Shown piece after piece: positions 8,754-17,871 of a stretch of DNA of 64,000 bases. This DNA is from Paenibacillus sp. USDA918EY (GTDB lineage: Bacteria; Bacillota; Bacilli; Paenibacillales; Paenibacillaceae). A program made the position numbers and the translations under genes. The stretch lies in contig NZ_WTWY01000006.1 of the NCBI RefSeq assembly GCF_009870825.1, forward strand, positions 186,001 to 250,000, read 5' to 3'. Below the pieces are notes generated by a model that saw only the letters and a program-made list of their open reading frames with translations, was not told the origin of the DNA and made no database searches. Position 1 is the stretch's first letter; every line of letters starts with the position of its first letter.

Positions 8754-8988
8754 GTCAAATTCTCCTCTATATTTATTTGCAACGGTTAAGAGAAAACCTG
8801 CATGCTAATTTGGGGCTCGGGTTCACATATCGATTTTCTCATTTTATTTTGTTACCAATGGAATCGCCTCCCGTGTATTTAACTTATCATTTATTTCTTC
8901 ATGCGCTTGCCGATACCATTTCATTTTTTTCATTCGATCGTATCTTCAAGGGCCGAAATGCACGTACTCCACGAGTTAAGCAGGAGCA

Positions 8989-9558
8989 TTAATTAAAATA
9001 TTGTATGAACCCAACGGTTAGCAACAACAAAACTAGACAAATCACTACCGTAGAAAACGAGCTTTTCTGTTGTGTTTTTAATCTAGATTGAATAATTTGA
9101 ATTAAAAAATTCTTCTCATCATTGGAAAGTGCATTTAAGGGCACAAGATGAGCAGAGTTATTAGACACAAATAAATAAACAAATCTTTCCGTTAAAATGT
9201 ATTTCACAAAATCACTCCAAAACACCCTTTGCGTTGTTGATTCCGTCTCCATCATAAAATACTCTTCAGATATTCTATAAGTCTTTTCTTCATTAACAAT
9301 TTTATTTTTAGCACTTTTCTTCGAGCTTGAGATTAAAAGAAAAAGGAAAAATAACATAACCAAGCTGAAAAACCAAGATTGAGGCGGTACTTCTGAAAGT
9401 TCACCTACACTTAACCGATAGGCAATATTTCCAATCGAGATAAGAAACGTAAGTATAAGCAACCATACATACCATTGTCGAATTAAATATGTAATTTGAA
9501 AAATAAATATATCATTGCTTGATAATTTCGCTTTGATTAATAGTTCTTTTCTAGTCAA
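8989..9558 (-). CDS. YcxB-like membrane protein
   Basis: TTG start at 9558 (AAGGA eight bases upstream) gives 189 residues; an ATG nine bases earlier is the alternative. Two membrane helices occur at about 25-70, then a YcxB-like cytoplasmic domain (YRISEEYFMMETES, FWSDFVKYILTERFVYLFVS, AHLVPLNAL). A third membrane helix is near the C terminus (TVVICLVLLLLTVGFI). Family function is unknown. Confidence 0.7.
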   Translation of the reverse strand: MTRKELLIKAKLSSNDIFIFQITYLIRQWYVWLLILTFLISIGNIAYRLSVGELSEVPPQSWFFSLVMLFFLFLLISSSKKSAKNKIVNEEKTYRISEEYFMMETESTTQRVFWSDFVKYILTERFVYLFVSNNSAHLVPLNALSNDEKNFLIQIIQSRLKTQQKSSFSTVVICLVLLLLTVGFIQYFN

Positions 9559-9691
9559 AGTGATCATTCCTTTTTGAAGTATTGCATAATTTACATTTTA
9601 TAACATCATCTTCATCATGGAAACGTACGGTTTGGTTTAAATCGTTTTTTCGGGAATTCAGATAACCTCCCATTTTTGATAAACCTGGGGA

Positions 9692-9925
9692 TTAGTTTTC
9701 CCTACCTTCCCCTTTGTTCTTAAATTCAATAATAATTCTTACAACCCCAAGGACTAAACAAACGATGCCTGCAGCAAGTGCTACATACATGGAGGTATAA
9801 GCAAATTGAGGAATTTCCCCATCTCCCACAGGACCGACCTTAGGTTGATCCAATGACCATAATCTGTATGTCGCTAAGGCAATCATAACCAAGGAAATGA
9901 ATACCGAAATGATCCCTCTTTTCAT
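9692..9925 (-). CDS. Small two-span membrane protein
   Basis: 77 residues with two predicted helices (ISVFISLVMIALATYRLW and MYVALAAGIVCLVLGVVRII) and a short charged tail. Preceded by an AAAGGGGG-type site. Next to another small membrane protein gene (9958-10227), probably an operon. Function unknown. Confidence 0.6.
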   Translation of the reverse strand: MKRGIISVFISLVMIALATYRLWSLDQPKVGPVGDGEIPQFAYTSMYVALAAGIVCLVLGVVRIIIEFKNKGEGREN

Positions 9926-9957
9926 AAGCCGCCCCCTTTCGCTTACATGATTATGAC

Positions 9958-10227
9958 CTATTCATTTTTATTCTCTCCGGAGTCTGCATATTGCTCCAAC
10001 TCTTTTTCGATTTCTTCATCGCTTACATGAAAATCCTCGGAGTCGTCTATTCCATTAAGCTTTTCGATCTTTTGCAGTCTTTCGTTTAATTTTTGAATCT
10101 CGCCATACAGATATCCGATGATGCCGGTTAAAATCAGTAGAAAAATTAATCCGCCAATGCCGCCAAATAGGATTGTCAGAACGAAATAAATGAGGACGCT
10201 TAGAATGATGCCGATTATAAAATACAT
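9958..10227 (-). CDS. Small membrane protein with coiled-coil tail
   Basis: 89 residues. Helices at about 2-20 and 23-43 (IIGIILSVLIYFVLTILF, GGLIFLLILTGIIGYLYG) are followed by a coiled coil (EIQKLNERLQKIEKLNG) and an acidic tail. Upstream member of a likely two-gene operon with 9692-9925. Function unknown. Confidence 0.6.
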   Translation of the reverse strand: MYFIIGIILSVLIYFVLTILFGGIGGLIFLLILTGIIGYLYGEIQKLNERLQKIEKLNGIDDSEDFHVSDEEIEKELEQYADSGENKNE

Positions 10228-10673
10228 TTCATGTGTTCCCCCATCGATTTTTGGTTATGTCACATTCTTGTATGCACCCGATAATTTCGCATCCGCTATT
10301 CATTCTCATTTGTTTGTATTTTTCATCCGTCCATGAAACTCTTTTAAAGCTACGTGCTCATCATCTCCACTATATTGTAGTTCTCCACCACGTACCAAAT
10401 CTCCTATTTTTGAACCTTTTGACTTGCGGATTCTTTTTTCCTCGGAAACAATTTTTCCATAAAATATCCAATTCTGCCCGATGTCTAAAAATCCGTCTTT
10501 TTGCGCTATAATCGGATTAAAGAGTTTCAAAATTGTCACAATTGTTTAATCTACTTTATAATTATGACTAGGCTTTTTGACCGTAAATGCGGGGCTATGC
10601 TCCCTATCACATACAACACCCTTTAAGTGAAGCTGCAAGCAGAAGCTGTATATTCTCGCGATGGAGGCGCAAA
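10228..10673. other. Intergenic region without a convincing gene
   Basis: A 77-codon minus-strand open frame (10306-10539) has no ribosome binding site and no recognisable family. The region separates the small membrane proteins from the plus-strand histidine kinase and presumably holds both promoters. No clear -35/-10 pair was identified. Confidence 0.4.
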
Positions 10674-12602
10674 ATGGAAAGAACACAAATCGATGATGAG
10701 TACTCCTATTTGCAGCATGTGTACGCCCATGCTCCTTTTGGCATTGCCATGATTACCCGCAAGGGGATATGGGTCAAAGCGAATCCGGCGCTCACCCGAA
10801 TCCTTGGGTATTCTGTGGAGGAACTGAAAAAAAAGCGGTTTGACAAGCTGATTTATCCCGACGACCTGCAGCGAAATATCAGTCAACTCAAGGCGCTGCT
10901 GCAAAATTACCCGGAACAGAACGAAATTGAAGTCGAAGGCCGCTATGTTCGAAAAGACGGGCGGATCGTATGGGCTTCCGTGCATATTTCCCTTATGCCC
11001 GATAAGGCCGGAACTCCGCAATATTATATCGTGACGGTGAATGACATATCCCAAAATAAAGCGGCCGAACAAAAGCTGCAGGAAACCGTCGAACGGTATA
11101 CGTCTTTAAAAAGATATAACCATGATGCAATCATTTCACTCGATCTGAACGGAAACATTCTGAATGCCAACACCCGGGCGGAGCAAATGACGGGCTGCCA
11201 TGTCAGCGAAATGGCGGGCAGAAGCATTGCCCGGTTTATCGGGGAGCGCAATCTGCAGCGGGTTCTGCGGGAGGCCTTGGATAACCCTGCCATTGAGCAG
11301 GAGATCAACACGATCCGGCATAAAGACGGCCATATGGTTGAGGTTATTACGACGTTGGCCCCGATTATTATCAACAACAAAAACGTAGGCTTCTATATCA
11401 TCGCCAAGGATTTTACCGAGCAAAGACAGCTGATCATGGCGAAAGAGCTGGCCGAAAATACGAACAAGGCCAAAAGCGAATTTCTGGCGATGATGAGCCA
11501 TGAAATCCGCACGCCAATGAACGGAGTCATCGGAATGACGGACCTTTTGGAGACGACGACCGAGCTGGACGATGAACAGAAGGAATATATCGAGATCATC
11601 CGCAAAAGCGGTGAAACGCTGCTGGCGATCATCAACGATATTCTCGACTTCTCCAAAGTCGAGGCCGGCATGACGGAGCTTCAGGAGGATGAGCTTGATG
11701 TGAAGCTGTGCATTCAGGAAACCTTGGATGTGCTGTCGGCCAGAGCCAGCGCCAAGCAGCTGGAAATGTCCTTTTCGGTGGACGAAGATATTCCTGAATT
11801 GCTTTATGGCGATTCCAAACGGCTGAAGCAGGTGCTGATGAACCTGGTGGGCAACGCGGTCAAGTTCACCCTTCACGGCGGAATTACGGTCAGCGCAAGA
11901 AAGCTGTACGAGGAAGGAGACCTTGTTAACCTGGAGTTCAAGGTTTCCGATACAGGGATCGGTATACCGGACAACAAGCTGGAAGCGATCTTTGAGCCGT
12001 TTTCCCAGGTGGACAACTTTATGACCCGCAACTATGAAGGAACAGGCCTGGGGCTGGCCATCAGCAAAAAGCTGGTAAACGTGATGGGCGGGAGCATTTG
12101 GGTGGAGAAAAAAGAAGGGCCGGGTACGACATTTGTCTTTACGGTTCTGCTAAGGAAATATGATCAGCCCCGCAATCCGAAAGACTGCAAAGACCAACAC
12201 AAATCGGATGCCGACCCGCTGAACATTTTGATTGCGGAAGATAATGAGATTAACCAGATCGTTCTGCGGAAAATGTTGGAGAAGCAGGGACATACGGTCA
12301 CCGTCGTCACGAACGGTCATGACGTGCTTCGGACGGTAGAGCAGTCGTCCTACGACGTGGTGTTTATGGATGTTCAAATGCCGGGGTTAAACGGCCTGGA
12401 AGCCACCCGGAAGCTGAGGGCTTCCTTGCCAAAGGACAAATGCCCAATGATCGTGGCCGTCACCGCCAATGCTCTGAAGGAAGACCGGGATATCTGCCTT
12501 ACAGCGGGGATGGACGATTATATCAGTAAACCCGTCAAAAGCCAGCCCGTGCTTGCCGTACTGGAACGTGTCATCCGGGAGCGGGAATTGAAGACCCGAT
12601 AA
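10674..12602 (+). CDS. Hybrid sensor histidine kinase/response regulator with two PAS domains
   Basis: ATG at 10674 (GGAGG six bases upstream) gives 642 residues. PAS1 is about 13-130 (ILGYSVEELKKKRF, then a PAC-like YVRKDGRIVWASVHIS). PAS2 is about 145-252. HisKA has its phosphorylated His at about 276 (MMSHEIRTPMNG). HATPase_c carries the N box (LMNLVGNAVKFT), G1 (VSDTGIGIP) and G2 (GTGLGLAISK). The C-terminal receiver domain (from about 518) has phospho-acceptor Asp566 (FMDVQMPGLNG) and Lys in ISKPV. No membrane segment, so a soluble sensor. No DNA-binding partner is adjacent. Confidence 0.92.
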   Translation: MERTQIDDEYSYLQHVYAHAPFGIAMITRKGIWVKANPALTRILGYSVEELKKKRFDKLIYPDDLQRNISQLKALLQNYPEQNEIEVEGRYVRKDGRIVWASVHISLMPDKAGTPQYYIVTVNDISQNKAAEQKLQETVERYTSLKRYNHDAIISLDLNGNILNANTRAEQMTGCHVSEMAGRSIARFIGERNLQRVLREALDNPAIEQEINTIRHKDGHMVEVITTLAPIIINNKNVGFYIIAKDFTEQRQLIMAKELAENTNKAKSEFLAMMSHEIRTPMNGVIGMTDLLETTTELDDEQKEYIEIIRKSGETLLAIINDILDFSKVEAGMTELQEDELDVKLCIQETLDVLSARASAKQLEMSFSVDEDIPELLYGDSKRLKQVLMNLVGNAVKFTLHGGITVSARKLYEEGDLVNLEFKVSDTGIGIPDNKLEAIFEPFSQVDNFMTRNYEGTGLGLAISKKLVNVMGGSIWVEKKEGPGTTFVFTVLLRKYDQPRNPKDCKDQHKSDADPLNILIAEDNEINQIVLRKMLEKQGHTVTVVTNGHDVLRTVEQSSYDVVFMDVQMPGLNGLEATRKLRASLPKDKCPMIVAVTANALKEDRDICLTAGMDDYISKPVKSQPVLAVLERVIRERELKTR

Positions 12603-12662
12603 AGGAGGCTTTGTCAAAAGCAATTCGAGCGCAAGTGAAGCGACTGGAGAAAAGCGGCAACA

Positions 12663-12703
12663 AAAAGATCGGTCGGGGATGAAAGCTCTATGACCGGTCT
12701 TTT
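12663..12703. terminator. Rho-independent terminator after the histidine kinase
   Basis: AAAAGATCGGTC pairs with GACCGGTCTTTT (one G-T pair) across a 17-base loop. The short T-run suggests modest strength, possibly bidirectional. Confidence 0.65.
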
Positions 12704-12742
12704 GCTGCGCTTGGTGTTTGAAGTGTGCCTTCCTTGAGATGA

Positions 12743-13387
12743 CTAGACCAATCCCTTCAATTCCCTAATATCGTTAATCGATGCGTAGGGATGCACGCCC
12801 ATTCTGTTCATCTTTTCAAAATCGCCTTGATATGAGATGAATTTGATCCCGGCAGCCGACGAGGCTTTCCCGTCGATCCAAGAATCCCCTACTGAAATCC
12901 ATTCTTCTGTGGAAATACCGCTGCACCGATCCAAAATGTATTGAAATCCATCGGGCGATGGTTTTAGTGACTTCATTTGTTCTCTCCCAACCACCAAATC
13001 AAAAAAGTCCAATATATCATGATCTTTGAGCGCTATTTCTGCGGCTAAAACCGAGTTATTCGTAACAACAGCCATTTGGTATCCACCCTTCAATTCTTCG
13101 AGGATTTCAACAACTCCGGCCTCCAATTCAGCGTCCTTCATTCCATCCATTTCAAATCTTCTCGGTATCTCCCACATTTCGGACTGCAGCTTCTCTGTCA
13201 TCAAATGGGTTTTCATCGCTTCTTCAACGATTGTTGAAGTGGTATGGTTTGTTATATCCAGTTCTTGGGGAAGTATTCCACGGGAAACCAGAAAGTGAAA
13301 CGTCTCATTTTTCATGGCCTTAAAGTCGATTCTTGATTTCAACAATGTGTTATCCATGTCAAAAATGATGCCTTTAATCTTATTCAT
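12743..13387 (-). CDS. HAD superfamily hydrolase
   Basis: 214 residues. Motif I is FDMDNT (Asp10 nucleophile, Asp12), motif II AVVTNNS, motif III Lys in REQMKSLKPSPDG and motif IV GDSWIDGKAS. A helical cap lies between motifs I and II, as in phosphoglycolate-phosphatase-like subfamily I enzymes. Likely a small phosphate-ester phosphatase; substrate unknown. Fifteen bases downstream of the FlaR-like kinase gene, probably co-transcribed. Confidence 0.85.
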   Translation of the reverse strand: MNKIKGIIFDMDNTLLKSRIDFKAMKNETFHFLVSRGILPQELDITNHTTSTIVEEAMKTHLMTEKLQSEMWEIPRRFEMDGMKDAELEAGVVEILEELKGGYQMAVVTNNSVLAAEIALKDHDILDFFDLVVGREQMKSLKPSPDGFQYILDRCSGISTEEWISVGDSWIDGKASSAAGIKFISYQGDFEKMNRMGVHPYASINDIRELKGLV

Positions 13388-13401
13388 TTCTGATTCCTCT
13401 C

Positions 13402-13935
13402 TTATACAGTGGTTTTGCCGGCGGTGCCTTCATTAAGCTGCTTGAGAAAATTCTTTAATTGCTTGGGTGATGCAAATATATGAATATTTTTCTTGTCTTG
13501 TAACATGTTCAACTTTTTCAGAATGTTCGGCCTTTGATCCCGTCGATAATGCAAAATCCATTTAAAAAACTGAAAATCAATTCTTTCAGCACATCCTTCT
13601 CCCATATCCGGGCGTGTCTTTCCATAGTATTGCATACTTCTTTTAATTCCACGGAATAGGCTTAAGTAAGTAGGATAATCAAGGTAAATAATCGTGTCCG
13701 ATGCCTGCAATCGTACATCCATGGATCTCCCGTAATTCCCATCGATAATCCATTCATTTCTTGATACTAGTTCCTCCATAAGCTGATCCCACTCTTTTTT
13801 CGGAGTAGGTTTCCACCCTGTTTTCCAATGAAGAGCATCAAGATGGTACACCGGGAGTCCTAATATTTTTCCTAATTCGCTTGCCAGCGTCGACTTGCCT
13901 GAACCGCCCGAACCGATAATCGTTATTTTCTTCAT
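13402..13935 (-). CDS. FlaR-like P-loop kinase (DNA topology modulation protein family)
   Basis: ATG at 13935 with AAAGGTG gives 177 residues. The N terminus is a Walker A loop (TIIGSGGSGKSTLA) followed by LGKILGLPVYHLDALHWKTGWKP and EWIIDGNYG. These are the signature of adenylate-kinase-related FlaR proteins. The R-x-x-R segment near RGIKRSMQYYGKTRPDMG is the lid. The family's named role in topology modulation is historical; it is probably a small-molecule kinase. Confidence 0.85.
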   Translation of the reverse strand: MKKITIIGSGGSGKSTLASELGKILGLPVYHLDALHWKTGWKPTPKKEWDQLMEELVSRNEWIIDGNYGRSMDVRLQASDTIIYLDYPTYLSLFRGIKRSMQYYGKTRPDMGEGCAERIDFQFFKWILHYRRDQRPNILKKLNMLQDKKNIHIFASPKQLKNFLKQLNEGTAGKTTV

Positions 13936-14007
13936 GTATTGCACCTTTAATTTTTTTACACCAATATACCACAATCCGAGTGACAGCCCATCCCAACCAG
14001 CTTCATT

Positions 14008-14751
14008 TCACTGGGATTCGTAATCCCTAAAATCGCATCGCCAATCCGTCACAAACGCCGGATAATATCCTACCCGGTAAGCCACCCTTTGAGAGGCAAT
14101 ATGACTTGAAATCACATCATAAGTCGGGACACAACCACAATTTAATACTTCTAAGGTTAAGCGGTTTACAAGATACGTTGCCAACCCCAAATGACGATAT
14201 TCAGGAAGCACATCGATCCCCATTTGCCACATCTTTGCGCTCACATTGCTCGCCCCTGCCATGCCGACAACTTTATCATTTTGCTTGGCCAGTACGACCA
14301 ATACCGTTTGATAAGGATGATTCGAGTCAGAAATAATTGCATTTTCCATACCTTCAAGCCCAAATAACTTGTATACCTCATCCTTCTCAACCACTTCATA
14401 CGAAAAATCATCCGGGGGTGTCATTGGCTTTATTTTCTCCAAATCAGGGAGGAAGTGAAGGTAGAGTCCTTTAATAAACGGCAAGGAGAATATCGTGTCC
14501 CGATCTTTTCCTTGCATATGCGTTTTAGCGATAGCCAATCGTTCCGGTGTAGCCGTGACGACGATGGATTTGCCCATGGACAAAATTTCAAAATAACGCT
14601 CTTTTCTTGGATACGGCCTGCGTCCGGGGTTTTCCTTTGCGTCTACAAAAACAATGCTGTCTTTTTCTCCGTTCAAGTCGTCGATGGTACAATTGAGGTC
14701 GATGGCAAGCTGCGATTGTACGATGTGGATCATTTCTTTTGAAGTCATCAT
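14008..14751 (-). CDS. GNAT family N-acetyltransferase
   Basis: 247 residues. The GNAT core is in the C-terminal half: VVGMAGASNVSAKMWQMGIDVLPEYRHLGLATYLVNRLTLEVL contains the R-x-x-G-x-A acetyl-CoA loop. SQRVAYRVGYYPAFVTDW is the closing alpha4/beta7. The N-terminal about 110 residues are an extra domain also seen in Bacillus GNATs. AAAGGA precedes ATG. Substrate unknown. Confidence 0.8.
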   Translation of the reverse strand: MMTSKEMIHIVQSQLAIDLNCTIDDLNGEKDSIVFVDAKENPGRRPYPRKERYFEILSMGKSIVVTATPERLAIAKTHMQGKDRDTIFSLPFIKGLYLHFLPDLEKIKPMTPPDDFSYEVVEKDEVYKLFGLEGMENAIISDSNHPYQTVLVVLAKQNDKVVGMAGASNVSAKMWQMGIDVLPEYRHLGLATYLVNRLTLEVLNCGCVPTYDVISSHIASQRVAYRVGYYPAFVTDWRCDFRDYESQ

Positions 14752-14828
14752 GGGATGTGTCCTTTCTTAGATACGGAATCCTAAAATATTCACCTTACAA
14801 TTTCCCCGTCAAAATCCGACAAAGCTCT

Positions 14829-15305
14829 TTAATTAAGTTGTTCCAATCGCTTTTTAAAGAATTCTATCGGGTAGTCGTGTTTTATCGGTTTATGAATTAA
14901 TCTGTTTAGCCATTCCAGTCGATCCAAATTGTTATCAAAATTATCTGAGTTAAAAATTGTAATTTCATTCATTGTTCCCAGTACACTTCTACTATTGGTT
15001 TTGGAAATACAAAGATCCGTTCCAGAATTTAAGTACTTCTCTATTAGAGTTGTTGATATATCTTCGTATTTAAGGTAAGCCTCTAATGTCTCTAGAAACT
15101 TCTCCTGAAGTAACGTTAACTGCCCTTTTCTGATCCCATCTATAATGATGCAAATCCGGCTTAAATCATTTACAAATAAAATATGCTTCCTGTTGTTTAA
15201 ATAATAGATATTTGCATGCCAACTCCAAAAATCATCCACTTCTTCTACTGTTTCCGGCGTAACCTTCATGTCTTTTAGCAAGGATTGAGTAAATCTTAAA
15301 GCCAT
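14829..15305 (-). CDS. DUF6933-like protein
   Basis: 158 residues from ATG 15305 (a TTG one codon earlier is an alternative). The N terminus reads RFTQSLLKDMKV, then VDDFWSWHANIYYLNNRKHILFVND, matching the pattern I recall for DUF6933 proteins (short arm with W-H-A-N and F-V-N-D). Cytoplasmic, function unknown. Confidence 0.65.
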   Translation of the reverse strand: MALRFTQSLLKDMKVTPETVEEVDDFWSWHANIYYLNNRKHILFVNDLSRICIIIDGIRKGQLTLLQEKFLETLEAYLKYEDISTTLIEKYLNSGTDLCISKTNSRSVLGTMNEITIFNSDNFDNNLDRLEWLNRLIHKPIKHDYPIEFFKKRLEQLN

Positions 15306-15375
15306 CAAGCAAATCGATCCTTTCGTGTTTTTGCGTTGGTTTTATAAAACATTCAACGTTCCGTATTCACTACCT

Positions 15376-16236
15376 CTATCTTCTAGTCATTCTAGCAAAT
15401 CTAGGACCTGCCTGAAATCCTGCTTTTATATAAAGCATTTCCGCATAATTCCCTACAGTAACGCATAATTTCACAACCTCTGTATAGGGGTTCGCCGTTT
15501 CTTTGATGTAATTTAACATGAAGTCTGCAATTCTCTTGTTTCTATATTGAGGGGCAACACATATTTCACCGATTTCGGCAAATGCTAACGGCATTTTTTC
15601 ACTGATACCGGCTATGCAAAGTCCCGCGATTTCTTGGTTCTGTTCATTTACGATATAAATCGAAAGATTCCTATGCTTGTAAACTTGTAAAAGATACGAT
15701 ACATCCTCCATAATCTTTTCATCAGTAGGAACACCAAAAATCTCGAAGTCAATTCCTCCATGATATCCTTCCTTCATGACCTCTTTGATTTTGGTTAGGT
15801 CCAAAGAATCGTCCAACACATAAAGAGACAATCCATCTGGAATAACCGGCTTTTTACTTGCGCCCGCAGGACAGCACATGACCTGTCGAATGACATTTAC
15901 TTTGAAACCTAAGGATAGCAGTATATTTACATCATCTTGCAGAACTCCGTTAATATGTTTTATATCTTGGCAGCATTGTAATAAGATTCTCCACATATGT
16001 TGTCGATCCGAAAAAGGAGGTATGATAAAAGGATACATGACCGTGTCATCGATCTTTATCACCCCTCCAATCCGATCATCGCCGCACATGATCCAAAAAC
16101 ATTGGTCCGTAAACTTCGTATCATCCAGACGAGCATTCCAGTCATACCACATCTCAAGGTCAGCGTTAGAATATATCGCTTGATGAACCGCAAATGAATT
16201 TTTTTCCGCCTGTTCTAATCTAAATGGTTTCACCAT
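15376..16236 (-). CDS. GNAT family N-acetyltransferase
   Basis: 286 residues. The C-terminal GNAT domain contains AEIGEICVAPQYRNKRIADFMLNYI (CoA-binding Q-x-R-N-K-x-I/A variant) and VTVGNYAEMLYIKAGFQAG. The N-terminal half appears to be a second, degenerate GNAT-like lobe. One of several acetyltransferases in this accessory stretch; substrate unknown. Confidence 0.75.
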   Translation of the reverse strand: MVKPFRLEQAEKNSFAVHQAIYSNADLEMWYDWNARLDDTKFTDQCFWIMCGDDRIGGVIKIDDTVMYPFIIPPFSDRQHMWRILLQCCQDIKHINGVLQDDVNILLSLGFKVNVIRQVMCCPAGASKKPVIPDGLSLYVLDDSLDLTKIKEVMKEGYHGGIDFEIFGVPTDEKIMEDVSYLLQVYKHRNLSIYIVNEQNQEIAGLCIAGISEKMPLAFAEIGEICVAPQYRNKRIADFMLNYIKETANPYTEVVKLCVTVGNYAEMLYIKAGFQAGPRFARMTRR

Positions 16237-16333
16237 GTTGTACCCTCACAGATTCAAATTGTTATCTTGAATAGGCTTCAGCTAATGTTTCCGCAACATG
16301 ACACAAGCCGGCCTTAGTAGCTCCTCAAAACAA

Positions 16334-16714
16334 TCATTCACTTACCAACCATGTCTTTGCATCTTCAGGGTCGGAATAAAATGAAATTTTATAATTCATT
16401 CCCGCTTTTTTAATTTTTCTTTTTAATCTCCATTGGTTCATTCCAGATAATCCGACAAACGATAATCTTTCAATATGGCCATCCAAGTTGTTTAGATTAT
16501 TGATTAGCTCTTGAAGAACATTACCGGTTATCGTTGTTTTATACATATCAACCCATATTTTCAGCTTCTTGTTGGTGTTCATGATGAATTCTTCTTCTTG
16601 TCTCATCAATTCAAAAAGCTTTTCTTCATCTTTATATTTGTTCCCATACTTTAGGCAATGGATTTCGCCGCCCTTATAATAATAAGGAAATATCGAACCG
16701 CCTGGAGATTTCAT
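16334..16714 (-). CDS. STAS/SpoIIAA-like domain protein
   Basis: 126 residues. The C-terminal about 80 residues (LKIWVDMYKTTITGNVLQELINNL through FYSDPEDAKTWLVSE) have the alternating strand/helix pattern and D-P-E-x-A-K-x-W-L ending of the STAS/SEC14-like (SpoIIAA-like) family. The cassette gene at 34943-35206 shares the C-terminal pattern ending (D/A)KxWLVSE. AAGGAG site. Function unknown; there is no visible partner kinase or phosphatase. Confidence 0.65.
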   Translation of the reverse strand: MKSPGGSIFPYYYKGGEIHCLKYGNKYKDEEKLFELMRQEEEFIMNTNKKLKIWVDMYKTTITGNVLQELINNLNNLDGHIERLSFVGLSGMNQWRLKRKIKKAGMNYKISFYSDPEDAKTWLVSE

Positions 16715-17040
16715 TTTTTCCCACTCCTTAGTTCAATTTTTGGTAAAATCTCGTAGATGCTCGTGTTAATATTCAATTTTATATTCAATTCTCCAAAAAG
16801 ATGATTTCCCCCTTCTGTCATTTTGGTAATTTATTGTATTTTTGGGACAGGTCGTTTCTGAATACTATCACCAGACTGCACCACTCTGACTGTTTTTTGC
16901 ACCACTTCATTCTTTCTGTATTCTGGGTTTTGTTGAATCAAAGTAATAAAATCAAAAATAAAGTTATTTTATTATTTTGTATAAGTTTACTTTACCTCAG
17001 TGAAAAATCAGTTTATAATTTGATTCATGAGGTGATGGTC

Positions 17041-17271
17041 ATGAAGAAAGATTTTGGTGATTCGATATCAAATAAGGTTTATGAATATCGCGTACTTGCC
17101 AGAATGTCTCAGCAAGAATTAGCAGAGAAAGTGGGGGTTTCCAAACAAACCATCTTCGTCATGGAAAAAGGAAATTATGTTCCGACACTGCTGTTGGCCT
17201 TTCGAATTGCCGAATTTTTTAATGTTGATGTAAACGATATTTTTACTTATGAGAAAGGAAGTGGATTATAG
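17041..17271 (+). CDS. XRE-family helix-turn-helix regulator
   Basis: ATG at 17041 after GAGGTGATG gives 76 residues; a far upstream in-frame start has no ribosome binding site. The HTH is VYEYRVLARMSQQELAEKVGVSKQTIFVMEKGNYVPTLLLAFRIAEFF, of the short YozG/YgzD type with ending VDVNDIFTYE. The stop overlaps the GTG start of the membrane protein downstream. This is a common pair in Firmicutes, with the regulator probably controlling both genes. Confidence 0.9.
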   Translation: MKKDFGDSISNKVYEYRVLARMSQQELAEKVGVSKQTIFVMEKGNYVPTLLLAFRIAEFFNVDVNDIFTYEKGSGL

Positions 17272-17615
17272 TGGTTAATTTTTCTGATATCTCTAACGCT
17301 ATTTTTAACCCGTTGAAGTCTTGGGCTGAACAATCACAAGGAAATTGGAATCTTCTCATTGTTAGCGGTTTTCTATTGGTTTTTGTCGGAGCTATTCTAA
17401 CATACGTACTACATAAAAAAATAGGTAAAGCCGATGAAAGAACAAAGCAAATATCTTTAAATAGTGCCCTTATAGTGTTATGTGTAGTAATTTTATGCGA
17501 CGTGATTTTCCCGAAAGAATATATGTGGCAGATTTTCTTCTTGTTTAAATATTCTTTTGCATTCCTTGCTTCAGCAATCTATCTAGCAGTTCGATATAAA
17601 AAAGACTTTTTTTAA
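17271..17615 (+). CDS. DUF2178-like membrane protein coupled to XRE regulator
   Basis: 114 residues from a GTG start that overlaps the stop of the XRE gene (TATAGTGG), so translation is coupled. Three or more hydrophobic helices (NLLIVSGFLLVFVGAILTYVL, SALIVLCVVILCDVIF, FKYSFAFLASAIYLAV), with the cytoplasmic loop GKADERTKQIS that is typical of DUF2178 proteins. Function unknown. Confidence 0.75.
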   Translation: MVNFSDISNAIFNPLKSWAEQSQGNWNLLIVSGFLLVFVGAILTYVLHKKIGKADERTKQISLNSALIVLCVVILCDVIFPKEYMWQIFFLFKYSFAFLASAIYLAVRYKKDFF

Positions 17616-17871
17616 CTAAAGAACGAAACAGGAGGACCCGGGAAATGCTTGTATATTCAATTGCTTAGAAATATAGTGGCTCAGTCGTTTTAAACAACTT
17701 TTTGAAGTAAGCCTGGCGATTCGAGCAGTACAAATTAAAATACTGTTTTTTATCCGCATAGAGTCAATACACCGGGGCTCAACTTGCATCCATGCCAAGC
17801 TAAGGCCCGGAATATTGAATTCTCGTTCGCAGCAGAAAAGAAACTTGAATGCTTTCTACTTATTGGATCAC

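Noticed and set aside
10306..10539. 77-codon minus-strand open frame
   Set aside because: GTG start without a ribosome binding site, no recognised family, overlaps the probable promoter region of the histidine kinase.
17616..17871. Possible gene between the DUF2178-like gene and alaX
   Set aside because: Only a 60-codon frame with no binding site or recognisable sequence.
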